Positions 25,529 to 36,925 of a stretch of DNA of 64,000 bases are shown here, in pieces (the first letter of the stretch is position 1; every line of letters starts with the position of its first letter). The notes beneath the pieces were generated by a model that was given only the letters and a program-made list of their open reading frames with translations, was not told the origin of the DNA and ran no database searches. This stretch comes from Streptomyces sp. ISL-10 (lineage in GTDB: Bacteria > Actinomycetota > Actinomycetes > Streptomycetales > Streptomycetaceae), in NCBI RefSeq assembly GCF_018614575.1, contig NZ_JAGGOJ010000031.1, positions 1 through 64,000 on the forward strand. Reading direction: 5' to 3'. The translations under genes were made by a program, and so were the position numbers.

Positions 25529-27226
25529 TCAGCCGGGGACGTCTTCGATTCGTGTGCGGTCGAGCAGATACGTCGGCAGGTACTGCCGCTTCGCCGCGAC
25601 AGGGAACCCATAGTCGTACGCCAGGCTCGCCATCGCCAGCGGCCCGAGTGCCACCCGGGCGCGTGGCGCCGGTGAGTCGCCCCAGTAGGTCGCGTGGTGT
25701 GCGAGGGCTTCGGTCAGCGCTTCGGCGAAGGCGTCGTGGTCGCGGGTGATCAGGCGGTGGAAGAGGGCGACCGGCTGGTAGTCGATCAGGTTCACGAAGT
25801 TCTTCGGGGCCCGGGTCACGGCGTCGGGCGCGGAGGTCGTCATGGTGGCGAGCAGCTTCTCCACCACGTCGTCCATGGGGCGCTCGGCCCAGTAGGTCTG
25901 CAGCGTGTCGATCCAGTGCAGGACGTACTCGTCGATCGAGTCGTCCTGACGCAAGACCTCCAGCGGCACCAGGCGCAGCCGTTCGAGGCGGGCACTCTGC
26001 CGGCACACGACGGCGATGTAGAAGGCATCGAGCCAGGCGCGGGCGTCCGCCGGTGGCTCGGCAGGGACGGCGGGCAGCTGCCGCACGAGGTCGCCGAGAT
26101 GGCACTCCTGCGGCTGCGCGCCCGTGAACAGCGCGGAGCCCAGCTGAACGGCGGTGGCCCACGCGTCCCAGGCGGGGAGGCGGTCCACGTCGGGGTCGAC
26201 GGCGCAATGGGCGTGGGCGAGTTCGAGGGCGGAGGCGAAGGCGTCGCCGAGTCCGGCCCGGTCCTGGGTGAGCCGAGCTATCGCATCGGCGGTGGTATGC
26301 GTGAGCTGGTCGATGTCCGGCGCGTCGACTGGGGCGCGACCGGCAAGACGCCCCGCCCGGTCGAGGCGAACCAGGCCCTTCAGGATACCGAGCAGTTCCG
26401 GCGGAGGCTGGAGGGAGAAGGTGTTGGTCTCGGTGTCGATGACCGTGAGCGAGGTCAGGCCTCCTCGGTGCCACCAGTACACGCGAGGGGACAGCGCACC
26501 CGGTCCGTCCTGGTAGGCACCGAGGGCATACTGAGCAAGGTCGTTGATGGCGTCGGCCACGGACCCGTCGACGATCGGATGGAACGCCAGCAGATGCCGG
26601 GTCGGCACGACGACGAGCGCGCCGGCTTCCGGGAGTGCCTCGCCAGTGACCTCCCGGGCCAGTTCGGACAGGAACAGCGCCTTGCTCGCGACGAACGGGG
26701 AGTCGCCGTACACGGACTGCAGCAACGCCCGGCCCTCGATAGCCACTTCCTCATGCTCGACGGGTACGCGCATCAGGTTCGTATACGCCGCCTCTCCCAG
26801 CTCCTCCAGCCCTGCGCGCTCCACGTCCGGGTCGGTGAGGATCCGCACGGTGGCGGGCTGGTCAAGGGCGTAGGCGAAGACGAGCCCGTCGGCGACCACG
26901 CGCGCGTAACGCATGGCGCCGACGAGGTCCGGGGTGATCGACTCGGTGGGCAGCAGCCGTGCATGCACCCCGCTGAGCAGTTCCGCCGCGCTCTCGGCGC
27001 CGCGGCCCGCCGCCTGCAAACGGGCGAAGTGCGTCTCCACCAGCTCGGGCCAACGGTCCTCCGGTGCTCGGCGGCAGATGTGCGCCAGGTTCTGCAGGGA
27101 GTAGATGTGGCCGTTGCCGGTGTAGGGGGCGGCGAGTTCCCGCAGATGTGCTGCCTGTGCGGCGGTCAGCATCGGCAGGTCACGGTCAGGTGCGTCCGGC
27201 GTGTCAAAGGCGGCGTCTGCATTCAC
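25529..27226 (-). CDS. Immunity 49 (Imm49) family protein
   Basis: This 565-aa soluble protein has a C-terminus matching the Imm49 pattern: APKNFVNLIDYQPVALFHRL, a helical DAFAEALTEALAHHATYWG segment, and ALGPLAMASLAYDYGFPVAA near the end. Imm49 members are associated with polymorphic toxin loci, though in Streptomyces they often stand alone. The GTG at 27226 is chosen because the Arg-rich stretch after the ATG at 27274 looks non-coding; the ribosome site is weak for both. It has no toxin neighbour on its own strand. Confidence 0.75.
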   Translation of the reverse strand: MNADAAFDTPDAPDRDLPMLTAAQAAHLRELAAPYTGNGHIYSLQNLAHICRRAPEDRWPELVETHFARLQAAGRGAESAAELLSGVHARLLPTESITPDLVGAMRYARVVADGLVFAYALDQPATVRILTDPDVERAGLEELGEAAYTNLMRVPVEHEEVAIEGRALLQSVYGDSPFVASKALFLSELAREVTGEALPEAGALVVVPTRHLLAFHPIVDGSVADAINDLAQYALGAYQDGPGALSPRVYWWHRGGLTSLTVIDTETNTFSLQPPPELLGILKGLVRLDRAGRLAGRAPVDAPDIDQLTHTTADAIARLTQDRAGLGDAFASALELAHAHCAVDPDVDRLPAWDAWATAVQLGSALFTGAQPQECHLGDLVRQLPAVPAEPPADARAWLDAFYIAVVCRQSARLERLRLVPLEVLRQDDSIDEYVLHWIDTLQTYWAERPMDDVVEKLLATMTTSAPDAVTRAPKNFVNLIDYQPVALFHRLITRDHDAFAEALTEALAHHATYWGDSPAPRARVALGPLAMASLAYDYGFPVAAKRQYLPTYLLDRTRIEDVPG

Positions 27227-27298
27227 CGTTACGACTCTACGATCCGTGCGCGCGACGATCTGACACCGGGTCATGCGCTGCCCGGAAGCCTCCGGTCC

Positions 27299-27505
27299 TC
27301 AGTCCTTGGACGCGTACGTCACGAACTCCGCCCATGCGTCGGACGTGAAGCCCAGCCGGGGGCCGGGGAGGTTCTTGGAGTCGCGGACGTGGATCGTGCC
27401 GGTGGCCGCCGCGACCTCGACGCACTCGGGGCCGTCATTGGTGCTGTAGCTGCTCTTGACCCAGGTCAGCTCGGAAGCGCTTCCGGCCGAGGGCTTGCCA
27501 CTCAT
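27299..27505 (-). CDS. DUF397 domain protein
   Basis: The 68-aa protein carries the DUF397 signature: TWVKSSYSTNDGPECVEVA, then IHVRDSKN and ending AWAEFVTYAS. DUF397 proteins are partners of Scr1/WhiJ-like XRE regulators in streptomycetes. Its ATG overlaps the stop of that regulator gene by 4 bp, so they are translationally coupled. Such pairs probably act as a regulator and antagonist affecting development. The target is unknown. Confidence 0.9.
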   Translation of the reverse strand: MSGKPSAGSASELTWVKSSYSTNDGPECVEVAAATGTIHVRDSKNLPGPRLGFTSDAWAEFVTYASKD

Positions 27506-28365
27506 GTCTCTCCCAACAGTTTCTCGATGAAGGCCCGCGACAGCCGAGGCGTGAGCGCCTGCGCCCTGATCAAGCCGTACCGCATCTCAAGGATCTGGAC
27601 CTCCTTGGGGATGGCGATCACGCGGCTGGTGAGCTGAACCTCGTTGTGCCCCACAGCTGTGCCGTCACTCAGCTTGAGCACCTGATGCGATCCACCCAAC
27701 CCCGCGTGCTCCTCCGTCTCCGTCGGCATAACCTGGATCTCGACGTGCCTCAACCCACCTAATTCCAGCAGACGTTCGAGCTGTCGACGCAGCACCATTC
27801 TGCCCCCGATGGGCCGTCGGAGGGTGGTCTCTTCCTGGACGAAGGTCAGCAGGGGCGCGGGCCTTCGCTCGAAGACCGCCTGTCGTGCCATGCGCGCGGC
27901 CACCAGGCGGTCGACCTCGTCCTCGGAGAAGGCAGGCCGACGCTCCCCGTACAGCGCACGGGCGTACTCCTCGGTCTGCAGCAGCCCGTGCACCACAACA
28001 CTGGCGTACGCGCCGAGTTCGACCGCGTCCGCCTCCAGTCTCGCCAGGTCCCGGACCTTCTTCGGATACCTGGCCTCCGCCACGTCCTTCTTCATCGCGG
28101 CGAGTTTGCCGCCCGCGCCGAGGACCTCGTCCACTCTGTCCAGGAACTCCGGCTTGGGGATCCGCTTGCCGGTCTCGACCTTGTAGATCTGGTTCTCGCC
28201 GTAGCCGATCGCCGCGCCCAGTTCGGCCGCGCGCATTCCGGCCGCCTCGCGCCAGAGGCGGATCTGTCGGCCGACCGCCGCGATCACCGCGCCCGAGTCG
28301 TCCTCCAGGTCGATGTCCCGGTCCGGCTCGTCCGCCGTGCAGTCCCTGGTGACCTCAGCCGTCAT
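27502..28365 (-). CDS. XRE-family regulator with Scr1/DUF5753 domain
   Basis: This 287-residue protein has an N-terminal helix-turn-helix around residues 30-85 (REAAGMRAAELGAAIGYGEN, then YKVETGKRIP) and a C-terminal Scr1-type (DUF5753) domain with LARLEADAVELGAYASVVVH and GLLQTEEYARALYG. It is coupled to a DUF397 gene and divergent from an anti-sigma-like ATPase, the WhiJ-type trio common in Streptomyces. The ATG at 28365 follows GGAGG by 10 bp; the frame is open further upstream but looks non-coding. Autoregulation in the 145-bp divergent gap is likely. Confidence 0.88.
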   Translation of the reverse strand: MTAEVTRDCTADEPDRDIDLEDDSGAVIAAVGRQIRLWREAAGMRAAELGAAIGYGENQIYKVETGKRIPKPEFLDRVDEVLGAGGKLAAMKKDVAEARYPKKVRDLARLEADAVELGAYASVVVHGLLQTEEYARALYGERRPAFSEDEVDRLVAARMARQAVFERRPAPLLTFVQEETTLRRPIGGRMVLRRQLERLLELGGLRHVEIQVMPTETEEHAGLGGSHQVLKLSDGTAVGHNEVQLTSRVIAIPKEVQILEMRYGLIRAQALTPRLSRAFIEKLLGET

Positions 28366-28510
28366 ACGACACCCGCCTCCGCCCGTGCCTGTACCGATTC
28401 GCGCTGGAAGCCGTACCGCGTGGACAGGCCGGGGCAACCGCTGGACAGTCGCTGTCCGTACGCGCGTCACTACTGTTCAGCGTAGATGTGAGACGGCCAC
28501 GCTGAGTGAT

Positions 28511-28948
28511 GTGAATCCGCAAATCACTCGAACCGAATCTTCCGCTCCCGTACGGAAGTTCACCGTGCTGCTCTCCCCTACGCGCCGAGGCGCTCGCCTC
28601 GCCCGACTGCTGACGGCAGCACAACTCACCCGGTGGGGCATTGAGTCGGAACCGGCGGTCCAGATCGTCGCCGAACTGGCTGCCAATGCCGCCCTCCACG
28701 GCCGCGTACCGGGGCGGGACTTCCGTCTCGACCTCGCCGTCCTTGACGACGGCAAGCACCTTCGAATCGAAGTCACCGACACCCGCGGCGAACATCTGCC
28801 GAGCAGGCCCGGTCCTGCTGGACCCGGCCACGCCTCCGAATCCGGACGCGGGCTGCTGATCGTGGAGGCACTCGCCGACCGCTGGGGTGTCACGCCAGGA
28901 CCCGTGCCCCGCAAGACGGTTTGGGCCGATATCGGCCTGCTGCCATGA
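28511..28948 (+). CDS. Anti-sigma-factor-like ATP-binding protein (HATPase)
   Basis: This 145-aa protein is a single GHKL ATPase domain: the N box is AELAANAALHGRV, followed by LRIEVTDTRGEHLP and the G box SGRGLLIVEALADRWGV. It resembles RsbW/SpoIIAB-type regulators that accompany XRE-DUF397 pairs. The GTG at 28511 is chosen because no better start lies between it and the divergent regulator, and the domain begins about 20 residues later. Its partner is unknown; context suggests the adjacent XRE/DUF397 system. Confidence 0.82.
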   Translation: MNPQITRTESSAPVRKFTVLLSPTRRGARLARLLTAAQLTRWGIESEPAVQIVAELAANAALHGRVPGRDFRLDLAVLDDGKHLRIEVTDTRGEHLPSRPGPAGPGHASESGRGLLIVEALADRWGVTPGPVPRKTVWADIGLLP

Positions 28949-29238
28949 CCTCGCCTCCGGGTCGCGGATTCCCGCGATGCGGTTCTCCGCGACGCGGCGG
29001 CGCGCGATGCAAAGGACTTAAAGAACTCCTTCAAGGACCGGGGAAAGAACCCACCGGACCCCACCCCACCCCACGCTCACCCCCGTCACTCGCACGGGTG
29101 ACATTGGCCAATTGGGCTGGATTTGCGGTCGGTTGGCGGGCATATGCTCGCGGCGACAACCACAGACATGCGACGGCCCCCGGCCGGGACTGGCATCCCG
29201 ATCGAGGGCCTGACCACCGAGGAAGTAAGGGCTTCCCG

Positions 29239-30135
29239 ATGGATACCCAGCAGATTAGCGCGCCCTCGCGCGCCTCGTCCCGCGTTCCCGGCCGTGTCAC
29301 CGCCTTCGGCGTGATCCACGTCAACGCGATCCACACCAGCCGCTTCACGATCGTCGGCAACCACCTCGCGCAGCACGGGCAGTTGTCGCTCACCGCGATC
29401 GGGCTCGCCGTGCACATCCAGTCGCTGCCCGACGGGGACAAGGTCGGCATCAAGGTGCTTGCCGACCGCTTCCCGGAGAGTGAGGCCCGGATCGCCGCCG
29501 CGCTGCGGGAGTTGGAGGACCACCGCTACCTGTCGCGCACCCTGGAGCGACTGCCCGACGGCAAGGTGGTGACACGGACGATCTCGTACAACCAGTCGTG
29601 CACCGCCGTCCCGGCCGCGACGCCAGCCCCCGCGCCCGTACCACCCCCAAAGCCGGAACCGGCCCCCATGGCTGAAGCCGCCCCGACACCAGAACCGGCC
29701 GTGGCGCCCGCGCCGCCCGCGCCCGCACCCATGCCCCCGCGCCCACCACTCCCCCAGCCGCAGGCCCTCGACCTGGAACGACACCGGGTAGCCACCGACC
29801 TCCTCGCCGGCCTGCGCCGTCACGAACCGCGGCTGCTGCTGGCCGAGCACGACATCCGCCGCCTGGCACCCGCCGTCGCCACCTGGCTCGAACGCGACGT
29901 CCACCCCGACGCCGTACACCACGCCCTCACCACCGACCTGCCCGAGCGCCTGAAGCAGCCCGCCGGGCTTCTCGCCCACCGCCTCACCGCACTGCTACCG
30001 CCACCCTTGCCGACCCTCGCCCCACCGAAAGCCCGCAACCCGCTCCAGAACTGCGACAAGTGCGACCGCGCCTTCCGCGCCCCGCTGCCGGGCCGCTGCC
30101 GCGATTGCCGCGCCGGCGCGCAGGCAGCTGCTTGA
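29239..30135 (+). CDS. Winged-helix DNA-binding protein with zinc-ribbon tail
   Basis: The 298-residue protein has an N-terminal winged-helix region (residues ~20-120, with SLTAIGLAVHIQSLPDGDKV and EARIAAALRELEDHRYLSRT), a Pro/Ala-rich linker (~125-185), a helical region, and a C-terminal CDKCDRAFRA...GRCRDC zinc ribbon. It matches a common Streptomyces family of predicted regulators with no known target. The ATG at 29239 follows AAGG. The 290 bp upstream contain no gene and presumably its promoter. The Rpn-like gene follows 33 bp downstream and may be co-transcribed. Confidence 0.75.
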   Translation: MDTQQISAPSRASSRVPGRVTAFGVIHVNAIHTSRFTIVGNHLAQHGQLSLTAIGLAVHIQSLPDGDKVGIKVLADRFPESEARIAAALRELEDHRYLSRTLERLPDGKVVTRTISYNQSCTAVPAATPAPAPVPPPKPEPAPMAEAAPTPEPAVAPAPPAPAPMPPRPPLPQPQALDLERHRVATDLLAGLRRHEPRLLLAEHDIRRLAPAVATWLERDVHPDAVHHALTTDLPERLKQPAGLLAHRLTALLPPPLPTLAPPKARNPLQNCDKCDRAFRAPLPGRCRDCRAGAQAAA

Positions 30136-30168
30136 ACCATCCTCACCCTCACAACCGAAGGCACACCT

Positions 30169-31065
30169 ATGGTCAGTTCTCCCCACGAGGCGATGCACCG
30201 CATCTTTCAGGAGTATCCGGAGCTGTTCTCCCGCGTCTCCGAGGTGCTCGGTGTGCCCTTCCCGGCACCCGTCTCGGCCACCCTTCTGCCCACCGACCTC
30301 ACCGAGGCCCGCCCCGTGGAACGCCGCGTCGACACCTTGTTACGCATCGACACCGAGGACGACGAGTCGTTCCTCCTGGCCATCGAGGCCCAGGGGAAGA
30401 AGGACCCGGACAAACCCGCGAGCTGGGCGTACTACCTGTCCTTCCTGTACACGAAGTACCGGACACCGCCACTGCTGCTGGTCGTCTGCCAGGACCGCGC
30501 CACCGCCGAATGGGCCTCGCGCCCCGTACCCATCGGTCCCCGGAAGTGGCCTGCGCTCACCCTGCGCCCCCTCGTCGCGGGTCCGCACAACATGCCGGTG
30601 ATCGTCGACGTGGCGGAAGCCCGGAAGGACCTGGCGCTCGCCACGCTGGCCGCCATCACGCACGCCGGCGATCCGGACATCGGTGCCATACTGAAAACGC
30701 TGTCCGCCGCGCTGCGGGACGCACCGGAAGCCATTGCCGACCCCATCGTCGAACTCACCGCACAGGGCCTGGGCAACCGCCCGGCCGCAGATCAGTGGAG
30801 GAACCTGGTGGCCGTGGATCTTTCTTTCTACACGTCCCCCCTCTCGGAGGAGATCCGGGACGAAGGCCGCGCGGAAGGCCGCGCCGAAGGCCGCGCGGAA
30901 AGCCTCGCAGATGCCGTCCTTCTGGTCCTTCAGCAGCGCGGACTCGACGTTCCCGACGAAGCCCGCGAGCGGATCACCACCTGCGACGACACACAACTCA
31001 TGCGCACGTGGCTCACCCGCGCAGTGACCGCCGCCACCGCCGAGGCAATCTTCAGCGAGGAGTAA
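30169..31065 (+). CDS. Rpn/PD-(D/E)XK-like nuclease-domain protein
   Basis: The 298-aa protein has a PD-(D/E)XK-like core: RRVDTLLRID then FLLAIEAQGKKD and SWAYYLSFLYTKYRTPPLLL, similar to Rpn-type recombination-promoting nucleases and transposase-related proteins. The C-terminal third is helical and contains an EGRAEGRAEGRAE repeat. The function is inferred; DNA cleavage is not demonstrated by motif alone because spacing of the acidic residues varies in this family. Its 3' third is duplicated immediately downstream. Confidence 0.6.
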   Translation: MVSSPHEAMHRIFQEYPELFSRVSEVLGVPFPAPVSATLLPTDLTEARPVERRVDTLLRIDTEDDESFLLAIEAQGKKDPDKPASWAYYLSFLYTKYRTPPLLLVVCQDRATAEWASRPVPIGPRKWPALTLRPLVAGPHNMPVIVDVAEARKDLALATLAAITHAGDPDIGAILKTLSAALRDAPEAIADPIVELTAQGLGNRPAADQWRNLVAVDLSFYTSPLSEEIRDEGRAEGRAEGRAESLADAVLLVLQQRGLDVPDEARERITTCDDTQLMRTWLTRAVTAATAEAIFSEE

Positions 31066-31446
31066 CCGCGGACACCGGCGAGCGCGCCCACTTACTTCTC
31101 TATCGTCGAACTCACCGCACAGGGCCTGGGCAACCGCCCAGGCCGAGATCGGTGGTGGAACCTGGTGGCCGTGGATCTTTCTTTCTACACCTCTCCCCTC
31201 TCGGAGGAGATCCGGGACGAAGGCCGCGCCGAAGGCCGCGCGGAAAGCCTCGCAGATGCCGTCCTTCTGGTCCTTCAGCAGCGCGGACTCGACGTTCCCG
31301 ACGAAGCCCGCCAGCGGATCACCACCTGCGACGACACACAACTCATGCGCACGTGGCTCACCCGCGCAGTGACCGCCGCCACCGCCGAGGCAATCTTCAC
31401 CGAGGAGTAACCGCGGACACCGGCGAGCACGCCCACTTGCTCCTCT
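30745..31446 (+). repeat. Near-identical tandem duplication, 357-bp period
   Basis: Unit one spans 30745-31101 and unit two 31102-31446. They differ by scattered substitutions and a 12-bp deletion in the GRAE repeat. The duplicated part includes the gene's last ~107 codons and its 3' flank CCGCGGACACCGGCGAGC. Confidence 0.8.
31102..31410 (+). pseudogene. Partial tandem duplicate of the Rpn-like gene 3' end
   Basis: Bases from 30745 recur from 31102, an offset of 357 bp, and continue past the stop to about 31446. The copy encodes IVELTAQGLGN, then WNLVAVDLSFYTSPLSEEI through to AEAIFTEE, in the same frame as the parent gene and separated from it only by the TAA and 12 codons. One 12-bp GRAE unit is missing from the copy. 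It has an internal ATG at 31165 giving 81 residues, but no ribosome site of its own. Confidence 0.7.
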
Positions 31447-31554
31447 CGGGCGCGCGTTCGCCTCGGTACCCATAGCGCGGCGTACCACGTGCGGTCTCGT
31501 CGTTGACCAGCGATGTTTGACCCCGCGCAGCCCCATGGCCAAGGATCGCGGGCC

Positions 31555-32025
31555 ATGAAGCGGAACTCCCCCGGCCGGATACTGACCCACACGCGCAAGG
31601 CGGCCATGGCGCTCGTCGCCCTGCTGCTCCTTGTCGCCGGCTTCTGGACGTCATGGGGCACCGCGCAGCACATCCTGCTTTCCAAGGGCCGCGAGCACGG
31701 CACTCTCACGGTCGCGCGGTGCGACGACAAGGTGTGCACGGGACCGTACGTGCCCAAGGACCCGGCGCCGAAGCGCGACCGGGTGACGATCGACCGGTCC
31801 GTCGCGGTGAAGAAGGGCGTGACGCTCGCCGTCGTGCTGAAGCCGGGTACGGGCGAGGCGGTGCGGACGGGGCCTGCGGGCGGGCTCCATGCCTGGTTGC
31901 CCCTGGGCGGTGCAATGCTGCTGGCGGCGCTGGTGATCGGCGGCGGGCTGCGGCTGCCGCGGGTGGCGTGGGCGGTGGCGTCTGTGGGCGGGGCACTTCT
32001 GGTGGCCTCGTTCCTCGCCCTGTAG
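31555..32025 (+). CDS. Small multi-pass membrane protein
   Basis: This 156-residue protein has an N-terminal membrane segment (AAMALVALLLLVAGFWTSWG, ~18-37), an extracellular loop of ~70 residues with two Cys (RCDDKVC), and two C-terminal hydrophobic segments around LPLGGAMLLAALVIGGGL and VASVGGALLVASF. No family is recognised. The ATG at 31555 follows GCGGG. It is independent of the duplicated nuclease region upstream. Its function is unknown. Confidence 0.65.
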   Translation: MKRNSPGRILTHTRKAAMALVALLLLVAGFWTSWGTAQHILLSKGREHGTLTVARCDDKVCTGPYVPKDPAPKRDRVTIDRSVAVKKGVTLAVVLKPGTGEAVRTGPAGGLHAWLPLGGAMLLAALVIGGGLRLPRVAWAVASVGGALLVASFLAL

Positions 32026-32199
32026 AGCCGTCAGAACCCTGCGGCCGAGCGCACGTTGACCTGATCGTTATCAGGACTATCGGGGCGAATCATGCCTCCT
32101 GGTACGGAAGCGGAGGAAGAGACCTTGACTGGCGCGTTGGTTCACAGGACGCTGAGCCGCCCCCCACGCCATCTTCCCTCTCTCACGATGGATTCCCAT

Positions 32200-32913
32200 A
32201 TGCGCATCCTTCGCTCCACCGGCGCCATGGTGGCCGCCGCAGCGCTTTCGCTGTCGGCCGCACCCGCCGCGTTCGCCACCCCGCCCGGCGACAACGGCAA
32301 CGTCAAGATCCACGACATCGAGACGGGCGAGTACGACCCCCGCAACAACCCCAAGGTCTGCACCTTCTACATCGACGGCTTCAAGTTCGACGGTGCCCAG
32401 CAGGTCGACTGGGAGATCCAGGCGTGGGCGAACAACGACCTCGACAAGGGCGTGGTCGTCAAGACCGGTTCGCTGACGCTCGACGGCTCCGGCCACGAGC
32501 GCACCGACGAGATGACGCTCGCCGACGGCCAGTACAAGCTGTTCTGGACCTTCGAGGGTCAGAAGAGCAACGCCGCCAAGCACAAGGTCTTCAAGGTCGA
32601 CTGCGACGACGAGGAGACCCCGGGCGAGGACAAGCCGGGCGACAAGCCCGGTGAGGACAAGCCGGGCGACAAGCCGGACGACAAGCCTGGCGAGGACAAG
32701 CCCGGCGACAAGCCGGACGACAAGCCGGGCGACGAGCCGTCGAGCACGCCCGACACCTCGGCCGCCCCCGCGCCGAGCGGTGACGACACGTCCGGCGACC
32801 TCGCCGAGACCGGCAACGGCGCGCCCATCGGCATCCTCGCGGGCGTCGCTGCCGCGCTGGTCGCGGGTGGCGGCTACCTGATGGCCCGCCGCCGTACGGC
32901 CCGTCAGCACTGA
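32200..32913 (+). CDS. LAXTG sortase-anchored cell-wall protein
   Basis: This 237-aa surface protein has a signal peptide (residues 1-~26, ending APAAFA), an extracellular domain with NPKVCTFYIDGFKFDGAQQV, a tandem charged repeat of the GEDKPGDKPDDKP type (~140-185), an LAETG sortase motif (~205), a membrane helix and an RRRTARQH tail. LAXTG is the class E sortase signal in Streptomyces. An alternative ATG at 32188 adds four residues. It has a symmetric terminator 8 bp after the stop. The repeats probably form an extended stalk. Confidence 0.85.
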   Translation: MRILRSTGAMVAAAALSLSAAPAAFATPPGDNGNVKIHDIETGEYDPRNNPKVCTFYIDGFKFDGAQQVDWEIQAWANNDLDKGVVVKTGSLTLDGSGHERTDEMTLADGQYKLFWTFEGQKSNAAKHKVFKVDCDDEETPGEDKPGDKPGEDKPGDKPDDKPGEDKPGDKPDDKPGDEPSSTPDTSAAPAPSGDDTSGDLAETGNGAPIGILAGVAAALVAGGGYLMARRRTARQH

Positions 32914-32921
32914 CACCGAAG

Positions 32922-32963
32922 ATGAGAATGCCCCCGCCTGGCTCCAGGCGGGGGCATTCTCAT
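32922..32963. terminator. Strong bidirectional terminator between LAXTG gene and ppc
   Basis: A perfect 19-bp stem, ATGAGAATGCCCCCGCCTG paired with 32945-32963, encloses the loop GCTC. It sits between two convergent stops and can serve both. Confidence 0.9.
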
Positions 32964-32974
32964 GTCGTCCGGCG

Positions 32975-35704
<2,730 letters not shown>

Positions 35705-35821
35705 AGGTGCGGCTCCTTGCAGTGTTTGAGCACGTCTGGAGGGGTACTGGAGGCTGCGGACCGCGCTGTCCGACGAGACCCAGGATAGGTGTCCATTTCC
35801 CTGACGTTGTCCACAGGTCTC

Positions 35822-35849
35822 TTGCCGCCCCTCCGGGCACTGCCATACT
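35822..35849 (+). promoter_or_regulatory. Predicted promoter of the desaturase-TetR operon
   Basis: TTGCCG (35822-35827) and CATACT (35844-35849) are spaced by 16 bp. The -10 element abuts the operator-like repeats, and the ATG lies about 70 bp downstream. Confidence 0.45.
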
Positions 35850-35877
35850 TACGTCGCCGTAGGTTACGGGACCGTAG
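35849..35877. promoter_or_regulatory. Operator-like interlocked inverted repeats upstream of desaturase
   Basis: The stretch reads TTACG TCG CCGTA GGT TACGG GA CCGTA G, so CCGTA/TACGG half-sites occur in alternating orientation and form two overlapping palindromes, with a further TTACG half-site on the left. It lies at the predicted -10/start region of an operon whose second gene encodes a TetR regulator, so autorepression by that protein is the natural inference. Confidence 0.6.
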
Positions 35878-35920
35878 CCTGGCGGCATCCGTCCCCTCTC
35901 CCCACCCCCAGGGAACCCTC

Positions 35921-36925
35921 ATGACCACGAGCCCCGATCTGCTGGACACCAAGAAGCCACCTGCCGACGCGCCGTCCGCCACGCTCGGCGGGGACAGCAA
36001 GCGGTCGATCGAGCAGATCGCCCTGCTGCTGTTCATCACCGTCCCCTTCCTCGCCCTGCTCGCGGCGGTGCCGCTGGCCTGGGGCTGGGGCGTGAGCTGG
36101 CTCGATCTCGGTCTGCTGGTGGCGATGTACTACATCGGCTGCCACGGCATCACGATCGGCTTCCACCGGTACTTCACGCACGGCTCCTTCAAGGCGAAGC
36201 GTCCATTGCGGATCGCGCTGGCGATCATGGGGTCGCTGGCCGTCGAGGGGCCGCTGGTGCGCTGGGTGGCCGACCACCGCAAGCACCACAAGTTCTCGGA
36301 CGCCGAGGGCGACCCGCACTCGCCGTGGCGGTTCGGAGAGACGCTCCCCGCCCTGATGAAGGGCCTGTGGTGGGCGCACATCGGCTGGCTGTTCGACGAG
36401 GAGCAGACCTCGCAGCACAAGTACGCCCCGGATCTGATCAAGGACCCGGCGCTGCGCCGCATCTCGCGGGACTTCGTCTGGTGGACGGTGCTGTCGCTGG
36501 CGCTCCCGCCGCTGGTGGGCGGCCTGGTGACGATGTCGTGGTGGGGCGCGTTCACCGCGTTCTTCTGGGGCTCGCTGGTCCGAGTCGCGCTGCTGCACCA
36601 CGTGACGTGGTCGATCAACTCGATCTGCCACGCAGTGGGCAAGCGCCCGTTCAAGTCGCGTGACCGTTCGGGCAACGTGTGGTGGCTGGCGGTGCTGTCG
36701 TGCGGTGAGTCGTGGCACAACCTGCACCACGCGGACCCGACCAGCGCGCGGCACGGGGTGCTGCGGGGCCAGGTGGACTCCAGCGCCCGCCTGATCCGCT
36801 GGTTCGAGCTGGCGGGCTGGGCGTACGACGTGCGCTGGCCGCAGAAATCGCGTATCGACGCACGCCGTGCGGACGCGGACGACGCCGATGCCCGCGGCAA
36901 GAGTGTCACCGCCGACGCGGCATGA
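35921..36925 (+). CDS. Membrane acyl (fatty acid) desaturase
   Basis: This integral membrane di-iron enzyme introduces a double bond into acyl chains. The 334-aa protein has hydrophobic segments at ~33-55, ~62-80 and ~185-225 and the three His boxes HRYFTH (82-87), HRKHH (119-123) and HNLHH (266-270), in the usual order and spacing for the delta-9-type family. The ATG at 35921 follows CAGGGAA. Its stop overlaps the TetR start by 4 bp, so the regulator is co-translated. Electron donors are not encoded nearby. Confidence 0.92.
   Translation: MTTSPDLLDTKKPPADAPSATLGGDSKRSIEQIALLLFITVPFLALLAAVPLAWGWGVSWLDLGLLVAMYYIGCHGITIGFHRYFTHGSFKAKRPLRIALAIMGSLAVEGPLVRWVADHRKHHKFSDAEGDPHSPWRFGETLPALMKGLWWAHIGWLFDEEQTSQHKYAPDLIKDPALRRISRDFVWWTVLSLALPPLVGGLVTMSWWGAFTAFFWGSLVRVALLHHVTWSINSICHAVGKRPFKSRDRSGNVWWLAVLSCGESWHNLHHADPTSARHGVLRGQVDSSARLIRWFELAGWAYDVRWPQKSRIDARRADADDADARGKSVTADAA

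Noticed and set aside
9984..28948. Integrative element inserted at the tRNA-Gln gene
   Set aside because: The accessory block begins after pth, 4 kb from the tRNA; there is no integrase and no second copy of the tRNA 3' end was seen.
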